Part shown: one piece after another, positions 30,101-38,904 of the stretch | Layout: each line of letters opens with the position of its first letter | Position numbering within the stretch: position 1 is the stretch's first letter | Assembly: GCA_025057315.1 (NCBI GenBank) | Contig: JANWXW010000159.1 | Location: forward strand, 34,947 to 98,946 | Length of the DNA: 64,000 nt | Direction: 5' to 3' | Source of the DNA: Myxococcota bacterium | GTDB lineage: Bacteria > Myxococcota_A > Polyangia > Palsa-1104 > JAEUJZ01 | Notes under the pieces: model-generated | The model's input: only the letters and a program-made list of their open reading frames with translations | The model's database searches: none | Told to the model about the DNA's origin: nothing | Translations under genes and position numbers: made by a program

Positions 30101-31381
30101 TCAGCGCGGGTCCACCACGCGGCCCAAGAACAGGATGCTGCCGGTGGCGCGGTCGCGCACAGCATAGAGGAAGGGACGGTCCACGACCAGGGTGTTTGCC
30201 GGCGCCGACACCACGCCGATGATCACGCCGGTGGCCCCGGAAGCCTCCGTCCCGGCCTCGGTGACCTTGATGAAGCCCTTGTGGACCACGTCGCTCACAA
30301 ACAGGTCGCGGCGACCGTTGATGCCCGACAGGTCCGCGCCGCCCGGCCTGAACAGGTCCCTCATGCCCAGGGAGCTCAGCGCCTCTTTCAGGCTGAAGGC
30401 AGAATTGATCTCAAAGCGCGGCAGCTCAACCCGCGTGTCGGTCAATGCCAGGCGGGACACGATCGAGTCCAGCAACCCAGCGTCCAGCTGGGTCTCCAGT
30501 TCGGTCAGCCGGCCCTGAGGGGGCAGCAGCACCAGCAGCCCGACCTCCTCGCCCTGGTAGGGCAGCTCGATGGCCTGCACCCCATTCACCTCGGCCGTTG
30601 GCGCGCGCACGCGGCCAGCCATCATCGGTACCATGACCTCGCTGCCGTCGAGCAGGTGGAAAGCAGAGGGGCGCGTCGCGTCCTTGTTGAAGGGCTTGGC
30701 CCAGGCGGCGTTGAAGTAGACCGCATTGGTCAGCACCAGGCGCGTCGAGTCCTTGATCGACCCGGGCGGCAGCAGATCCTTGATGCGCTCCTCGGTCTGC
30801 TTCTCGACCCAGTTGTTGATGACCAGCCGGGCCTCCTCGGGCGCCTGCGCGAAGTCGAGCACGTTCAGGCCAGCGCCATAGTGCTGCGCCAGCAGGTCCA
30901 GAAACGCCGGCAGGAAGAAATAGCCTTGCTGAGCCCACAGCGAGTTGGCGAGGCGTAGGCGGAACGGGCCACCGTCGGCGCCCGACTGTCCGCGGCCGCG
31001 CGACATGAGCGCCTGGTCCAGCGCATTGAAGCGCGGGTGCAGCGGATCCTGCGGCAGCGGGAAGCGCAGCACCTGAGACATCTGGCGCTCCGTGTCGCCC
31101 CGGGCACCACCATAGGTCATCGCCAGGGCCAGCGAGATGCTGTAGGGTGAGAAGATGTGGTTGCCTGGCTCCTTGGCCAGCAGCCGGTATAGGTCCAGCG
31201 CGAAGGCCGTGTTGCCGCGGGCCAGCTCGTTGATCTCGCTGGCCGGCACATGCGACACATCCAGCCGCGTCTTGTCCGAGCGGACCTCCGACGGGCCTGT
31301 CGGGGCGTCACAGCCCGCAACCAGGCCCAGCGCCAAGACAGGGATCAGGATCTTTGACTTTGACAGCGTACGTGCTCTCAT
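30101..31381 (-). CDS. serpin, predicted lipoprotein
   Basis: A bacterial serpin of about 426 residues. The start at 31381 has GGAG 6 nt upstream; an ATG at 31393 is nearly as good. The signal peptide ends in a lipobox (LVAGC), so the mature protein should be lipid-anchored. Serpin hallmarks include NSLWAQQGYFFLPAFLDLL, LTNAVYFNAAWAKPFN, the breach/shutter region and the hinge EAGTEASGATG, which contains small residues as in inhibitory members. Counting from the hinge puts Val at P1 (GVV-S), suggesting an elastase-like target. The C-terminus RPFLYAVRDRATGSILFLGR is standard. The biological target protease is unknown. Confidence 0.92.
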   Translation of the reverse strand: MRARTLSKSKILIPVLALGLVAGCDAPTGPSEVRSDKTRLDVSHVPASEINELARGNTAFALDLYRLLAKEPGNHIFSPYSISLALAMTYGGARGDTERQMSQVLRFPLPQDPLHPRFNALDQALMSRGRGQSGADGGPFRLRLANSLWAQQGYFFLPAFLDLLAQHYGAGLNVLDFAQAPEEARLVINNWVEKQTEERIKDLLPPGSIKDSTRLVLTNAVYFNAAWAKPFNKDATRPSAFHLLDGSEVMVPMMAGRVRAPTAEVNGVQAIELPYQGEEVGLLVLLPPQGRLTELETQLDAGLLDSIVSRLALTDTRVELPRFEINSAFSLKEALSSLGMRDLFRPGGADLSGINGRRDLFVSDVVHKGFIKVTEAGTEASGATGVIIGVVSAPANTLVVDRPFLYAVRDRATGSILFLGRVVDPR

Positions 31382-31501
31382 GCGCATCTCCATATGGCTT
31401 GACTCCATACCTATATGAATTGCAATATTCATGCCTATGTTCCCCCTCTGGTCTGCGCGACGGAACACCGCGACCGAGGCCGCGATCTGTGGCCACCGGG
31501 T

Positions 31502-31550
31502 CTCAAAAAACTGAGACCTCCCCTGGTCTACTGAGACCTCCCCTGGTCTG
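31502..31550. repeat. tandem 20-bp repeats with nested hairpins
   Basis: Two 20-bp copies, 31511-31530 and 31531-31550, identical except for the last base. Each contains AGACC-TCCCCT-GGTCT, a 5-bp stem. Just before them TCTCA and TGAGA form another small stem. They lie between the serpin promoter region and the end of the aldehyde dehydrogenase gene and could act as a terminator or operator; no T-run follows. Confidence 0.6.
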
Positions 31551-31612
31551 GCGTCGCTCCGGCGGGGAAGGAGCAGACCCGGAGCGGCAGGGACGCGGCT
31601 GCCCCCTGCGCG

Positions 31613-33367
31613 TTACCCTCTGAGCGCCTGCAGCACGATGCCTGGCAACTGGAGCCAGCTCGCCGAGGCTTCCAGACCCACCAGGCGGCGGCCGATCTCA
31701 TGCGCCCGCTGGTGGTCGTAAAACCAGGGTGGCCTGGGCCTTACCACGATCGGCCCACGCATCACGTTCTTCTCGATGCCCCCCAGCAGGAACGTGTTGT
31801 GCACCCAGCCCAGGCCGCTCTGGATGTCCTGCAGCGTTGCGCTCGGGTGCCCTCCCCAGGGCGGGGTGACGGTGCCGTAGACCAGCGCCGGCCAGTGGTT
31901 GATCGCCACCGAGCCGTAGCGCAGCTCGGCTATGGACCGCTCGAGCTGCTGGCCCACGCTGCCCTGCTCCAGGCGGGGCGGCACCACCAGGCAGGCGTTG
32001 AGCGTGCCCCACAGCCGCTCATTGCAAAAACGGGTCGCCGCGGCCAGGAACCCGGCCGGATCCGTCTCTGGCAGCGCGGTCTCAGACAAGATGCCGCAGA
32101 AGGGCTCCACCTGAAACAGCTGTTCCTCCCGGTCCTCGGGATCCAGGTCTGGCACCAGCGCCCAGGGGAGCTGGTCCCCTTGCGGGTTGCCAAACCTTTC
32201 AACCCGGTCCCGGCCGCTCAGCAGGGTTTCGTAGCGCGCGGCAGCGCCCGGATAGTAGGCCCGCCGCAGCGGCATCTCGCCCAGGGCCTTGCGCACCAGC
32301 ATGAGGAACGTCTCCCGCTGCTTCCAGCCCCGGCTGGTCACCAGGACCTTGCCGGCGTTGCAGTTGAACGAGGCGTTGTTGCCGACCATGCTGGCCACGT
32401 TGCGCGCCTGGAACCACAGCTGCTCCGAGGTGTAGTCGCCTGGGACGATGACGATGGGGCTCACGTTGCCCAGCTCGGAGGTGATGCTTTTTTTGAGCAG
32501 CGGATCTCCCTCGCGCTTGCGCCGCTCTCGCTCGGCGCCGGGGGGCCCCCACACGATGAGGTCGTGGGTCAGGTCAGACCCAGTAATGTGCACATGATCC
32601 ACCGCCGGGTGCTCGACGAGGAAGCGACCCGTGTCGGCACCGCCGTAGACGATGCGCAGATAGCCAGCCTGGAGCAGCGGCGCCATGGCCTCGACAAAAA
32701 ACGGGCCGAGGTAGTCGTTCACCGGGTTCATCTTGAGCACCGCGGTGTACCCCTCGACAAACATCTTGTAGATGGTATCAAGGGGCGGAATGCTGGCCAC
32801 ATTGCCAGCCCCCAGGATCACCGCCACGCGCCCGGGTGGATCGCGCTGCTGGTAAAACTCCGCCTGCCGCGCACGGGCGCCGGCCTCATCGATGCCCGGC
32901 AGCAGGTGCGTCTCGCAGCGGAAGCCGGCGAACAGCACGCCATCGCGGGCATCGCTGGGAAAGACGCGCACCGCCAGGCGTCCATCGGGAAGCTGGCGCG
33001 TGCCCGTGCCCAGCGGCGGGCGGCCGGCGCGGGCCACGGCCTGGAGCGCAGCGATCAGAAGCCGCAGGTTGCGCACCGTGATCACCGGCCCGGCCAGCCA
33101 CTCCTCACCGCTCAGCGGCCCATCGGGAGGCAGGCCCTTGGCATGGCACGCCGCCCGCACCCAGGCAGGCGCCACGCGGTGCATGCCGGCCTGCACGGCG
33201 CGCAACAGGTCGATCTTTTGCGCGATGGGTAGACGAGCAAACGCCTGCGCGTGCTCGCGGACGGTCTGGACCGCCCGCTCCAGCTCGGGCTCGGGGGTGG
33301 GCGTGGCGCTGCCCAGATCGCCGGTCATGGGGAGGTGCAAGGCGGTGGCCGCTGTCATGCCGGCCAT
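31613..33367 (-). CDS. aldehyde dehydrogenase-superfamily / acyl-CoA reductase-like protein
   Basis: A 584-residue member of the aldehyde dehydrogenase superfamily. The ligand-fold core shows AVILGAGNVASIPPLDTIYK, where the superfamily has its cofactor-binding turn, TSELGNVSPIVI corresponding to the catalytic-Glu ELGG segment, and SFNCNAGK, which carries the nucleophile Cys. The N-terminal 170 residues (helical, with FARLPIAQKIDLLRAV) are typical of long-chain acyl-CoA reductase-like members. Reaction, likely NAD(P)-linked aldehyde or acyl-CoA chemistry, is inferred. Starts at 33367, 33358 and 33328 are all possible; the first leaves only 15 bp to the divergent methyltransferase start, so one of the later ones may be used. 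Confidence 0.8.
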   Translation of the reverse strand: MAGMTAATALHLPMTGDLGSATPTPEPELERAVQTVREHAQAFARLPIAQKIDLLRAVQAGMHRVAPAWVRAACHAKGLPPDGPLSGEEWLAGPVITVRNLRLLIAALQAVARAGRPPLGTGTRQLPDGRLAVRVFPSDARDGVLFAGFRCETHLLPGIDEAGARARQAEFYQQRDPPGRVAVILGAGNVASIPPLDTIYKMFVEGYTAVLKMNPVNDYLGPFFVEAMAPLLQAGYLRIVYGGADTGRFLVEHPAVDHVHITGSDLTHDLIVWGPPGAERERRKREGDPLLKKSITSELGNVSPIVIVPGDYTSEQLWFQARNVASMVGNNASFNCNAGKVLVTSRGWKQRETFLMLVRKALGEMPLRRAYYPGAAARYETLLSGRDRVERFGNPQGDQLPWALVPDLDPEDREEQLFQVEPFCGILSETALPETDPAGFLAAATRFCNERLWGTLNACLVVPPRLEQGSVGQQLERSIAELRYGSVAINHWPALVYGTVTPPWGGHPSATLQDIQSGLGWVHNTFLLGGIEKNVMRGPIVVRPRPPWFYDHQRAHEIGRRLVGLEASASWLQLPGIVLQALRG

Positions 33368-33382
33368 GCTAGCTTGAACTGA

Positions 33383-34996
33383 ATGGAAAAGGTGGTGCTT
33401 TACACCTCCTACGAGGAGGTCCCCTACCACAGCCTCTCCAACCCCTACAGCCACCCGGCCAACATGGCCACCGTCGCCACGCTCCTGGGCCTGGAGGTGC
33501 CCCCGGTGCGCACCTGCCGGGTGCTGGAGCTGGGCAGCGGCACGGGCCCGAACCTGCTGCCGATGGCTGCCAGCCTTCCCGAGGCAGAGTTCGTCGGCAT
33601 TGACCTGTCGCCGCGGCAGGTGGCCATCAGTCGCCAGGGGGCCGAGGAGCTGGGGCTGCGCAACGTGCGTTTTCTGGAGATGAACCTGCTCGACGTCGAT
33701 GCCGAGCTCGGGCGCTACGACTACATCATTGCCCATGGCATGTACTCCTGGCTGCCGCCCCCAGTCCGCGACAAGCTGTTGGCCATCTGCCGCGACCACC
33801 TGGTGGAGCACGGCCTGGCCTATGTCAGCTACAACACCTACCCCGGCTGGCACCTTACCAACGTGCTGCGTGACCTATTGCTCTATCGCGTGCGGGGGCT
33901 CAAAACCCCTGAGGAGCGGGTGGAGGCGGCCATGGAAGCGCTGAACCTGCTGGTGGAGGGGCCAACCGATCGGAGCGACCCGCCAGCGCGGCTGATGCGG
34001 GACTACGCACGCGTGTATGGGCGCACCCTCGGCCAGCTTGGACCCCACATGGCCTCATCGCTGCACCACGACTTGCTAGCTGAGACCAACGACCCGGTCT
34101 ATTTTGAGCAGTTTGTCGCCCATGCCGAGAGCCACCATCTGTCCTATGTAGCCGAGGCTCCGTTTCAGCTGACGCTGCCTCAGGAGATCCCCAAGCAAAT
34201 ACGCGACCGCCTGGGGAGCTTCGTGGACAACAACATCGAGATGGAGCAGTACGGCGACTTCCTGCGCATGCGCACCTTCCGCCAGAGCCTGCTGTGCCAC
34301 GCCGGCCGGTCGATCGACCGCTCGCTGGACCCAGCGCGGGTGCGGACCCTGTGGGCGCGCAGCGTGCTCAAGCCCGTCTCGTCGCGGCCGGAGCTGAACG
34401 CGCCGTCCGTGGAGCGATTCTCGGGACCGGATGGCAAGAGCTTGGTCACCAACCATCCGGTGAGCAAGGCCGCGCTAACCATCCTGGCTGAGGAGCATCC
34501 GCGCTCTGTGGCCTTTTCCGATCTCCTGCATGCGGCGCGGCAGCGGCTTGGCCAGGAGCCAGTCCAGGGCGACCAGGACTGCTCCTCTCCCGATGCGGAA
34601 GAGCTGGCCCGCACGCTGCTCAGGACGTTCTCGCAGCAGCGGCAGCTCATTACACTCCGGGCGCTGGCGCCGAAGCTGGCGCGGGCAGCCCCTGAGCGGC
34701 CGGTGGCGCTGCCGGTGGCGCGGTGGCAGGCACGGCGGACATCCGTGGTCACCAACGGCTACCACGAGGCGGCCTCCCTGACGCCCCTGCAGCACTGTAC
34801 CCTGACGCTGCTGGACGGCACGCGCGGCCGGCAGGAGCTGCTCGCGGAGCTGAGCCGCCTGGCTGAACAGGGCGTGCTCACCATGGAGCGCGGGGGACGC
34901 CGCGTAGAAGATCCGGTCGAGATGCGTCCGCTGCTGGAGCAGCAGCTGGAGGAGGTGTTGGCGGGCCTGGTGAGTTTGGGGCTTATTATGAGTTAA
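33383..34996 (+). CDS. SAM-dependent methyltransferase with regulatory domain (PF10119 type)
   Basis: A 537-residue methyltransferase. Motif I is VLELGSGTGPNLLP, followed by EFVGIDLSPRQV and VRFLEMNLLDVD, i.e. a class I Rossmann fold. The N-terminal SYEEVPYHSLSNPYSHPANM is the characteristic beginning of proteins carrying the PF10119 'methyltransferase regulatory domain', which occupies about residues 215-300. The last 120 residues (LLDGTRGRQELLAELSRLAE) form a winged-helix-like domain common in this architecture. Substrate is unknown; family members include protein-lysine methyltransferases. Start is ATG at 33383 with no Shine-Dalgarno sequence; a TAGCTT hexamer 7 nt upstream suggests a leaderless message. 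Confidence 0.88.
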   Translation: MEKVVLYTSYEEVPYHSLSNPYSHPANMATVATLLGLEVPPVRTCRVLELGSGTGPNLLPMAASLPEAEFVGIDLSPRQVAISRQGAEELGLRNVRFLEMNLLDVDAELGRYDYIIAHGMYSWLPPPVRDKLLAICRDHLVEHGLAYVSYNTYPGWHLTNVLRDLLLYRVRGLKTPEERVEAAMEALNLLVEGPTDRSDPPARLMRDYARVYGRTLGQLGPHMASSLHHDLLAETNDPVYFEQFVAHAESHHLSYVAEAPFQLTLPQEIPKQIRDRLGSFVDNNIEMEQYGDFLRMRTFRQSLLCHAGRSIDRSLDPARVRTLWARSVLKPVSSRPELNAPSVERFSGPDGKSLVTNHPVSKAALTILAEEHPRSVAFSDLLHAARQRLGQEPVQGDQDCSSPDAEELARTLLRTFSQQRQLITLRALAPKLARAAPERPVALPVARWQARRTSVVTNGYHEAASLTPLQHCTLTLLDGTRGRQELLAELSRLAEQGVLTMERGGRRVEDPVEMRPLLEQQLEEVLAGLVSLGLIMS

Positions 34997-35714
34997 GGGA
35001 GGCTGGGGAACGGCAAGCGCCCAGAGGAAGGCCGGACCAAATCCCTGCCCCACCTGGCTACCACCCAATCAGGTGCCGGTCCATCGGTGGCTGACTCCTG
35101 GGTGCCCAGCGGGGGCCTCCACCCGGTGCGGTCCGCCCCGGCCTCCTCTCCAGCCCCCCGCCTCCTTCGGCTCGCTGCCCCCCTGGCCACCACCCGCTGC
35201 CTCTTCGCTCAGTCGGCAGGCCCCCGGCGTCGCTCCAGCTCCCCAGGCACCGGCCAGTCCTATCCCGCCCTTCTGCCCAGCAGGACGCCCCCGCACCCCC
35301 CCTGCCACCTGCCCCCCCACTCCCCTCATCCACCGCCGCTCTGTCCTCGCCGGCCGTGCCGCCTGCTCTGCCCCCGTCTCCAGCTGTAGGAGCCCAGGGA
35401 GAGAGTCCAGGGGCAGCGGGCAGTGGATCACAGTGGATCACAAAGGAAAAGTCCAGGCCGCGGGGGCCCTTCCCATCCAGCCTCCGGGAGGCGCGGGCTC
35501 CCCCGTGGGTTAGAGTGAGATACCTTACTCCTTGGCGCCCGGTGGCACCGCGGGTTGGCACCAGGGGTCGGGGTGGGTGGCACCCCCTTGGAGGCGCCTC
35601 AGGGTGGGTGGGTCTCTCTCCCGGAATACCTCCTTGCAGCGATTGCATTGCAGCGATTGCAGGACATGGGTGCCCCTTCAAGCCCCCACGTCCCCATGCA
35701 GGCAACTTCGGAGG
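34997..35714 (+). other. 718-bp C-rich non-coding gap with tandem duplications
   Basis: No gene seen. The plus strand is markedly C-rich from about 35080 to 35370. Two perfect tandem duplications occur: CAGTGGATCA at 35421-35430 and 35431-35440, and TTGCAGCGATTGCA at 35634-35647 and 35648-35661. Long open frames here are composed of low-complexity Pro/Ser or Gly/Arg and are not credible. Confidence 0.5.
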
Positions 35715-36530
35715 ATGATGGACGAAAATATGCCGGAGGGAGGAGAGATCCAGCCGATGCAGCACCGTGCCCAGAGCGTCCACTCCAGGCGATGGGAGGC
35801 CCCCCTCGATCCAGATATGGAGGCCGTGCCGTGGTCCGCCGAGACCAGCATGGAGGCGCCAGGCCAGGGCCCTGGCACGAAGGCGGCCCGCGATGACATC
35901 CGCTCCAACCCTGCGGCCGCGGCGTCTCTGTTCTCGCACATGGCGGCGGAGACAGGTTCGCCGGTGCAGATGCAGCGCCAGGACCGCCTGCCGAAGGGAG
36001 AGGAAGGCTTCGCGCAGATGTGGGCGGCCCACCCGCATAACTACTTGCCTGACGAAAGCCAAAACACCTCCAGCGAAGAGCTCTTGGAGGAAGAAGGCCT
36101 ACCAGGCTGGATCGGTAACACCTGCGCAGTGCGTCTTAGCGTGATGCTGAACCAGATGGGTCTTACCATCACGCCGGACAAGACGCGCGCCGCTGGCATC
36201 CGCCGGGCCCCTATGTACAGTCGGAAGACAAAACAATACTACATCCTGGGCGCCAACGAGATGTGGACCTACCTGGCCAAGAACTTCCGCAGGGCCGATC
36301 AGGTCTTCCCTGCCACGGGGCTGTACAAGGACGCCAGCAGCTTTCAGGAGGCATTCGACAAAGAGATCAGGCCCATCGTATCAGCACGCAAGGGGATTGT
36401 GGCTTTTGAGACGATTTTTGGCTATAGCGGCACGGGCCATGTCGATATCTTCGACGGCGAGACGCTGTCGGACGCACCCGGCTGGTACCCCTGCAAGAAG
36501 TTGCACCTGTGGTACGTAGTGGTCCCGTGA
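35715..36530 (+). CDS. Tae4-like peptidoglycan amidase effector
   Basis: A 271-residue protein whose C-terminal half matches the Tae4 family of type VI amidases, which cut the peptide stems of peptidoglycan. The nucleophile motif is NTCAVRLSVMLNQMG (C137). The catalytic His lies in SGTGHVDIFDG (H242), with D244/D247 as the likely acid. Also present are the early Trp in QMWAAHP, the YILGANEMWTYLAKNF segment and KGIVAFETIF, all in Tae4 order. Residues 1-95 form an acidic, Pro/Gly/Met-rich extension not present in classic Tae4, including PVQMQRQ. No signal peptide is seen. It is directly followed by a candidate immunity gene. No secretion genes are in the window. Confidence 0.8.
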   Translation: MMDENMPEGGEIQPMQHRAQSVHSRRWEAPLDPDMEAVPWSAETSMEAPGQGPGTKAARDDIRSNPAAAASLFSHMAAETGSPVQMQRQDRLPKGEEGFAQMWAAHPHNYLPDESQNTSSEELLEEEGLPGWIGNTCAVRLSVMLNQMGLTITPDKTRAAGIRRAPMYSRKTKQYYILGANEMWTYLAKNFRRADQVFPATGLYKDASSFQEAFDKEIRPIVSARKGIVAFETIFGYSGTGHVDIFDGETLSDAPGWYPCKKLHLWYVVVP

Positions 36531-36590
36531 CATGGCTCCTGGCTCTGCTGTGTTGCCTGTGGGGCGGGCACGTAGAGCCAATCGAAGAGG

Positions 36591-37124
36591 ATGGCGACGG
36601 CAAACAACTGGGTGATCAGCAGCACCGGCGTGGGGAGCGTGACCCTGGGACGACCGCTGCCCAGGGAGTGGCTGGGCGAGGGTTTGGAAGCGCGCTATGA
36701 GGTTCGCTATGTGGCCGATGGGCAGCCAATGGAGGCCTTTGCGTTCGAGACGCCGCCGCTGACTGTCGTGCTGGAGGGCGGCCCCTTTACCAGAGAGGCA
36801 GAAACGGAACCCATCGAGCCCAACGCAGACTCCTACCGTGTCGCAGCGGCCCGAGCGGCGCGTCAGGGCACGGCCGTGCGGGCGGTGTTGGTACGCGGGC
36901 CTGGACCGGCCACCGCTGCGGGCATTGGCGTCGGCAGCAAGCTGGAGGCGCTACGGGCGGCCTACCCGGACCTGAGCATGAGGGCGGTACCGCCGATGCT
37001 AGGGGAAGATGAGTGCGTGGCTGAGTCGGCGGGCCTGCCCCATGTTCGCTTCATCTTCCGTTCGTGCGAAGCTGCGTCCAGCGGGGCGAGCGTGCTGCGG
37101 ATCGACGTCTGGCCCGCAGGCTGA
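36591..37124 (+). CDS. candidate immunity protein, unrecognised; start region frameshifted
   Basis: Not recognised. The 177-residue product contains VGSVTLGRPLPREWLGEGLE, then a beta-rich centre, then GIGVGSKLEALRAAYPDL, a phrase common in small secreted proteins. Directly upstream in another frame a GTG at 36527, overlapping the amidase stop, begins VTWLLALLCCLWGGHVEPIE, a good signal peptide. One extra base near 36590 would separate the two, so the true gene may start at 36527 and be exported. Position directly after a Tae4-like toxin and a periplasmic location would suit an immunity protein, but it lacks obvious similarity to Tai4. Function is inference. Confidence 0.45.
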   Translation: MATANNWVISSTGVGSVTLGRPLPREWLGEGLEARYEVRYVADGQPMEAFAFETPPLTVVLEGGPFTREAETEPIEPNADSYRVAAARAARQGTAVRAVLVRGPGPATAAGIGVGSKLEALRAAYPDLSMRAVPPMLGEDECVAESAGLPHVRFIFRSCEAASSGASVLRIDVWPAG

Positions 37125-37130
37125 TTGTGC

Positions 37131-37142
37131 TATAGAGCGCGC
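37131..37142 (+). promoter_or_regulatory. -10 box 6 nt before start, leaderless
   Basis: TATAGA at 37131-37136, then 6 bases to the ATG of the sensor kinase at 37143. No clear -35 box or Shine-Dalgarno sequence is visible. Confidence 0.45.
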
Positions 37143-38879
37143 ATGGCCCGCCCGCGACTGCAGCGCCGGCTCCTGGGAGCCTGCCTGGGGGTGCTGATCT
37201 GTGCGGTCGGACCGGCGGGGGTGGTGCTGGAGGAGCGCCTCGCCGCGGATGCGCAGGAGGAGGTGCGGCGCGACCTAGAGCAGCAGGCACGGTTGCTCGG
37301 GGCGGAGTTGCTGCGTGCCCCGCCGGCCTCATTGCCGGCATGGGTCCAGGGGCTGGCGCCTCACCTGGAGGCGCGCGTCACGGCGATTGCTCTGAGCGGA
37401 CAGGTGCTGGCAGACACGCAGGTGGCGCCGGAGGCTCTGGCCCGCCTGGAGAACCATGCCGATCGGCCCGAGGTGGCCGCGGCACGGGCCGGGCACACGG
37501 GCGTCCACCGACGGCGCTCGGCGACGTTGGCGCAGGATATGCTTTATGTCGCGGTGCCCGTGGGCCAGCCGCCTCAGCTGGTGCTGCGGATGGCGTTGCC
37601 GCTGGACCGCGTGCGTCTGGCCGCGCGACGGGCACAGGGGGCGCTGCTGCTGTCGGGTCTGCTGGCGCTGGCGCTGGCTGCAGGGACGGGGTTGGTGCTC
37701 GCGCGGCTGCTGGTGCGGCCGGTGGTGGCCTTGACCGAGGCAGCACGGGCCATGACGCGGGGCGACTTCAGTGCCGAGCTGCCACCTGCGTCGCGGGATG
37801 AGCTGGGCGAGCTGGTCCAGGCCCTGCGCGAGCTGCGCAGGCAAATGGCCGCCCACCTGGGGGAGCTCCAAGCCGAGGGTGAGAAGCTGCGTGCGGTGCT
37901 CGACGGGATGACCGAGGGGGTGGCGTTGGTGCGAGGCGGACACATTGCGCTGGCCAACCCGGCCTTCGGACAGCTTGTCGGGCGAGCGCGAGTCGAGGGG
38001 TTGCGGCCCGCAGAGATCGAGGAGCTGCCGGAGTTAGCTGAGGCGGTCGAGAGCGCGGCCCTGCGACGTACGCCGGTCAAGAAAGAGGTGGCCGCCGGGC
38101 CGCGCACGTTGGAGTTGCAGGTGCAGCCGCTGGGAGATCCAAGTGGCCAGCAGGCAGTGGTGCTGCTGCTTGATGTGACCGAGGCCAAGCGCCTGGAGCG
38201 GGTGCGGCGCGACTTTGTGGCCAATGCTTCGCATGAGCTGCGCACGCCGGTGGCGGCCATCATTGGCGCTGCCGAGACGCTGGCGGCGGGTGCAGCGACC
38301 GACCCGCAGGCCTGCGCCTCGTTCGTGCGCATCCTGAACCGCCACGCGCAGCGGCTCTCGCGCCTCACTTCGGATCTGCTGGATCTGTCGCGCCTGGAGG
38401 CCGGCTACCGGCCACGCCTGGAAGCAGTTCCTGTGCAGGCGGCGCTGGCTGCCGTGCTGCCGGCGCTGCGGGCACGGGCGGAGGAGCGCCGCATTGCCCT
38501 GGTGGACGAGCTGCCTCCGGACCTGCCGGAGGTGGCGGCGGAGCGGGCAGCGGTAGAGCAGATCTTAACCAACCTCATCGACAATGCGATCAAGTTTACG
38601 CCAGAGGGCGGAGAGGTGCGTATCTCTGCCGTGGCCAGCGATGGCCGGCTGCGCATCACGGTGGCCGACACAGGCCCTGGCATCCCGGCCGAACACCTGC
38701 CACGGCTCTTTGAGCGCTTCTACCGCGTGGACAGCGCCCGGTCGCGCGAGCTAGGCGGCACCGGCCTGGGACTGGCCATCGTGCGCCACCTGGCTCTGGC
38801 CTGCGGCGGGGAGGTATCGGTGCAGAGCGAGCTGGGTCGCGGCAGCCGCTTTCACGTTACGTTGCCACGGGCAGCGTGA
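37143..38879 (+). CDS. PhoR-type sensor histidine kinase
   Basis: A 578-residue membrane sensor kinase. An N-terminal helix, a periplasmic domain of about 135 residues and a second helix (GALLLSGLLALALAAGTGLV) are followed by a HAMP linker (LLVRPVVALTEAARAM), a PAS domain (RAVLDGMTEGVALVRGGHI) and the kinase core. The phospho-acceptor His is in NASHELRTPVAAIIGAAETL. ATP-binding boxes are N (NLIDNAIKFTPEGG), G1 (DTGPGIP), F (LFERFYR) and G2 (GGTGLGLAIV). This order matches PhoR/WalK kinases. The partner response regulator is not adjacent, so the signal and output are unknown. It converges on the STAND ATPase gene with a 25-bp gap. Confidence 0.93.
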   Translation: MARPRLQRRLLGACLGVLICAVGPAGVVLEERLAADAQEEVRRDLEQQARLLGAELLRAPPASLPAWVQGLAPHLEARVTAIALSGQVLADTQVAPEALARLENHADRPEVAAARAGHTGVHRRRSATLAQDMLYVAVPVGQPPQLVLRMALPLDRVRLAARRAQGALLLSGLLALALAAGTGLVLARLLVRPVVALTEAARAMTRGDFSAELPPASRDELGELVQALRELRRQMAAHLGELQAEGEKLRAVLDGMTEGVALVRGGHIALANPAFGQLVGRARVEGLRPAEIEELPELAEAVESAALRRTPVKKEVAAGPRTLELQVQPLGDPSGQQAVVLLLDVTEAKRLERVRRDFVANASHELRTPVAAIIGAAETLAAGAATDPQACASFVRILNRHAQRLSRLTSDLLDLSRLEAGYRPRLEAVPVQAALAAVLPALRARAEERRIALVDELPPDLPEVAAERAAVEQILTNLIDNAIKFTPEGGEVRISAVASDGRLRITVADTGPGIPAEHLPRLFERFYRVDSARSRELGGTGLGLAIVRHLALACGGEVSVQSELGRGSRFHVTLPRAA

Positions 38880-38884
38880 GGCAG

Positions 38885-38904
38885 TCGAACAGGGTCGAAC
38901 AGGG
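38885..38904 (+). repeat. 10-bp tandem duplication between convergent genes
   Basis: TCGAACAGGG occurs twice in a row, filling most of the 25-bp space between the stop codons of the sensor kinase and the STAND ATPase genes. Confidence 0.7.

Noticed and set aside
36591..37124. Calling the gene after the amidase a Tai4 immunity protein
   Set aside because: The beta-rich sequence does not resemble helical Tai4, so only the position suggests immunity.
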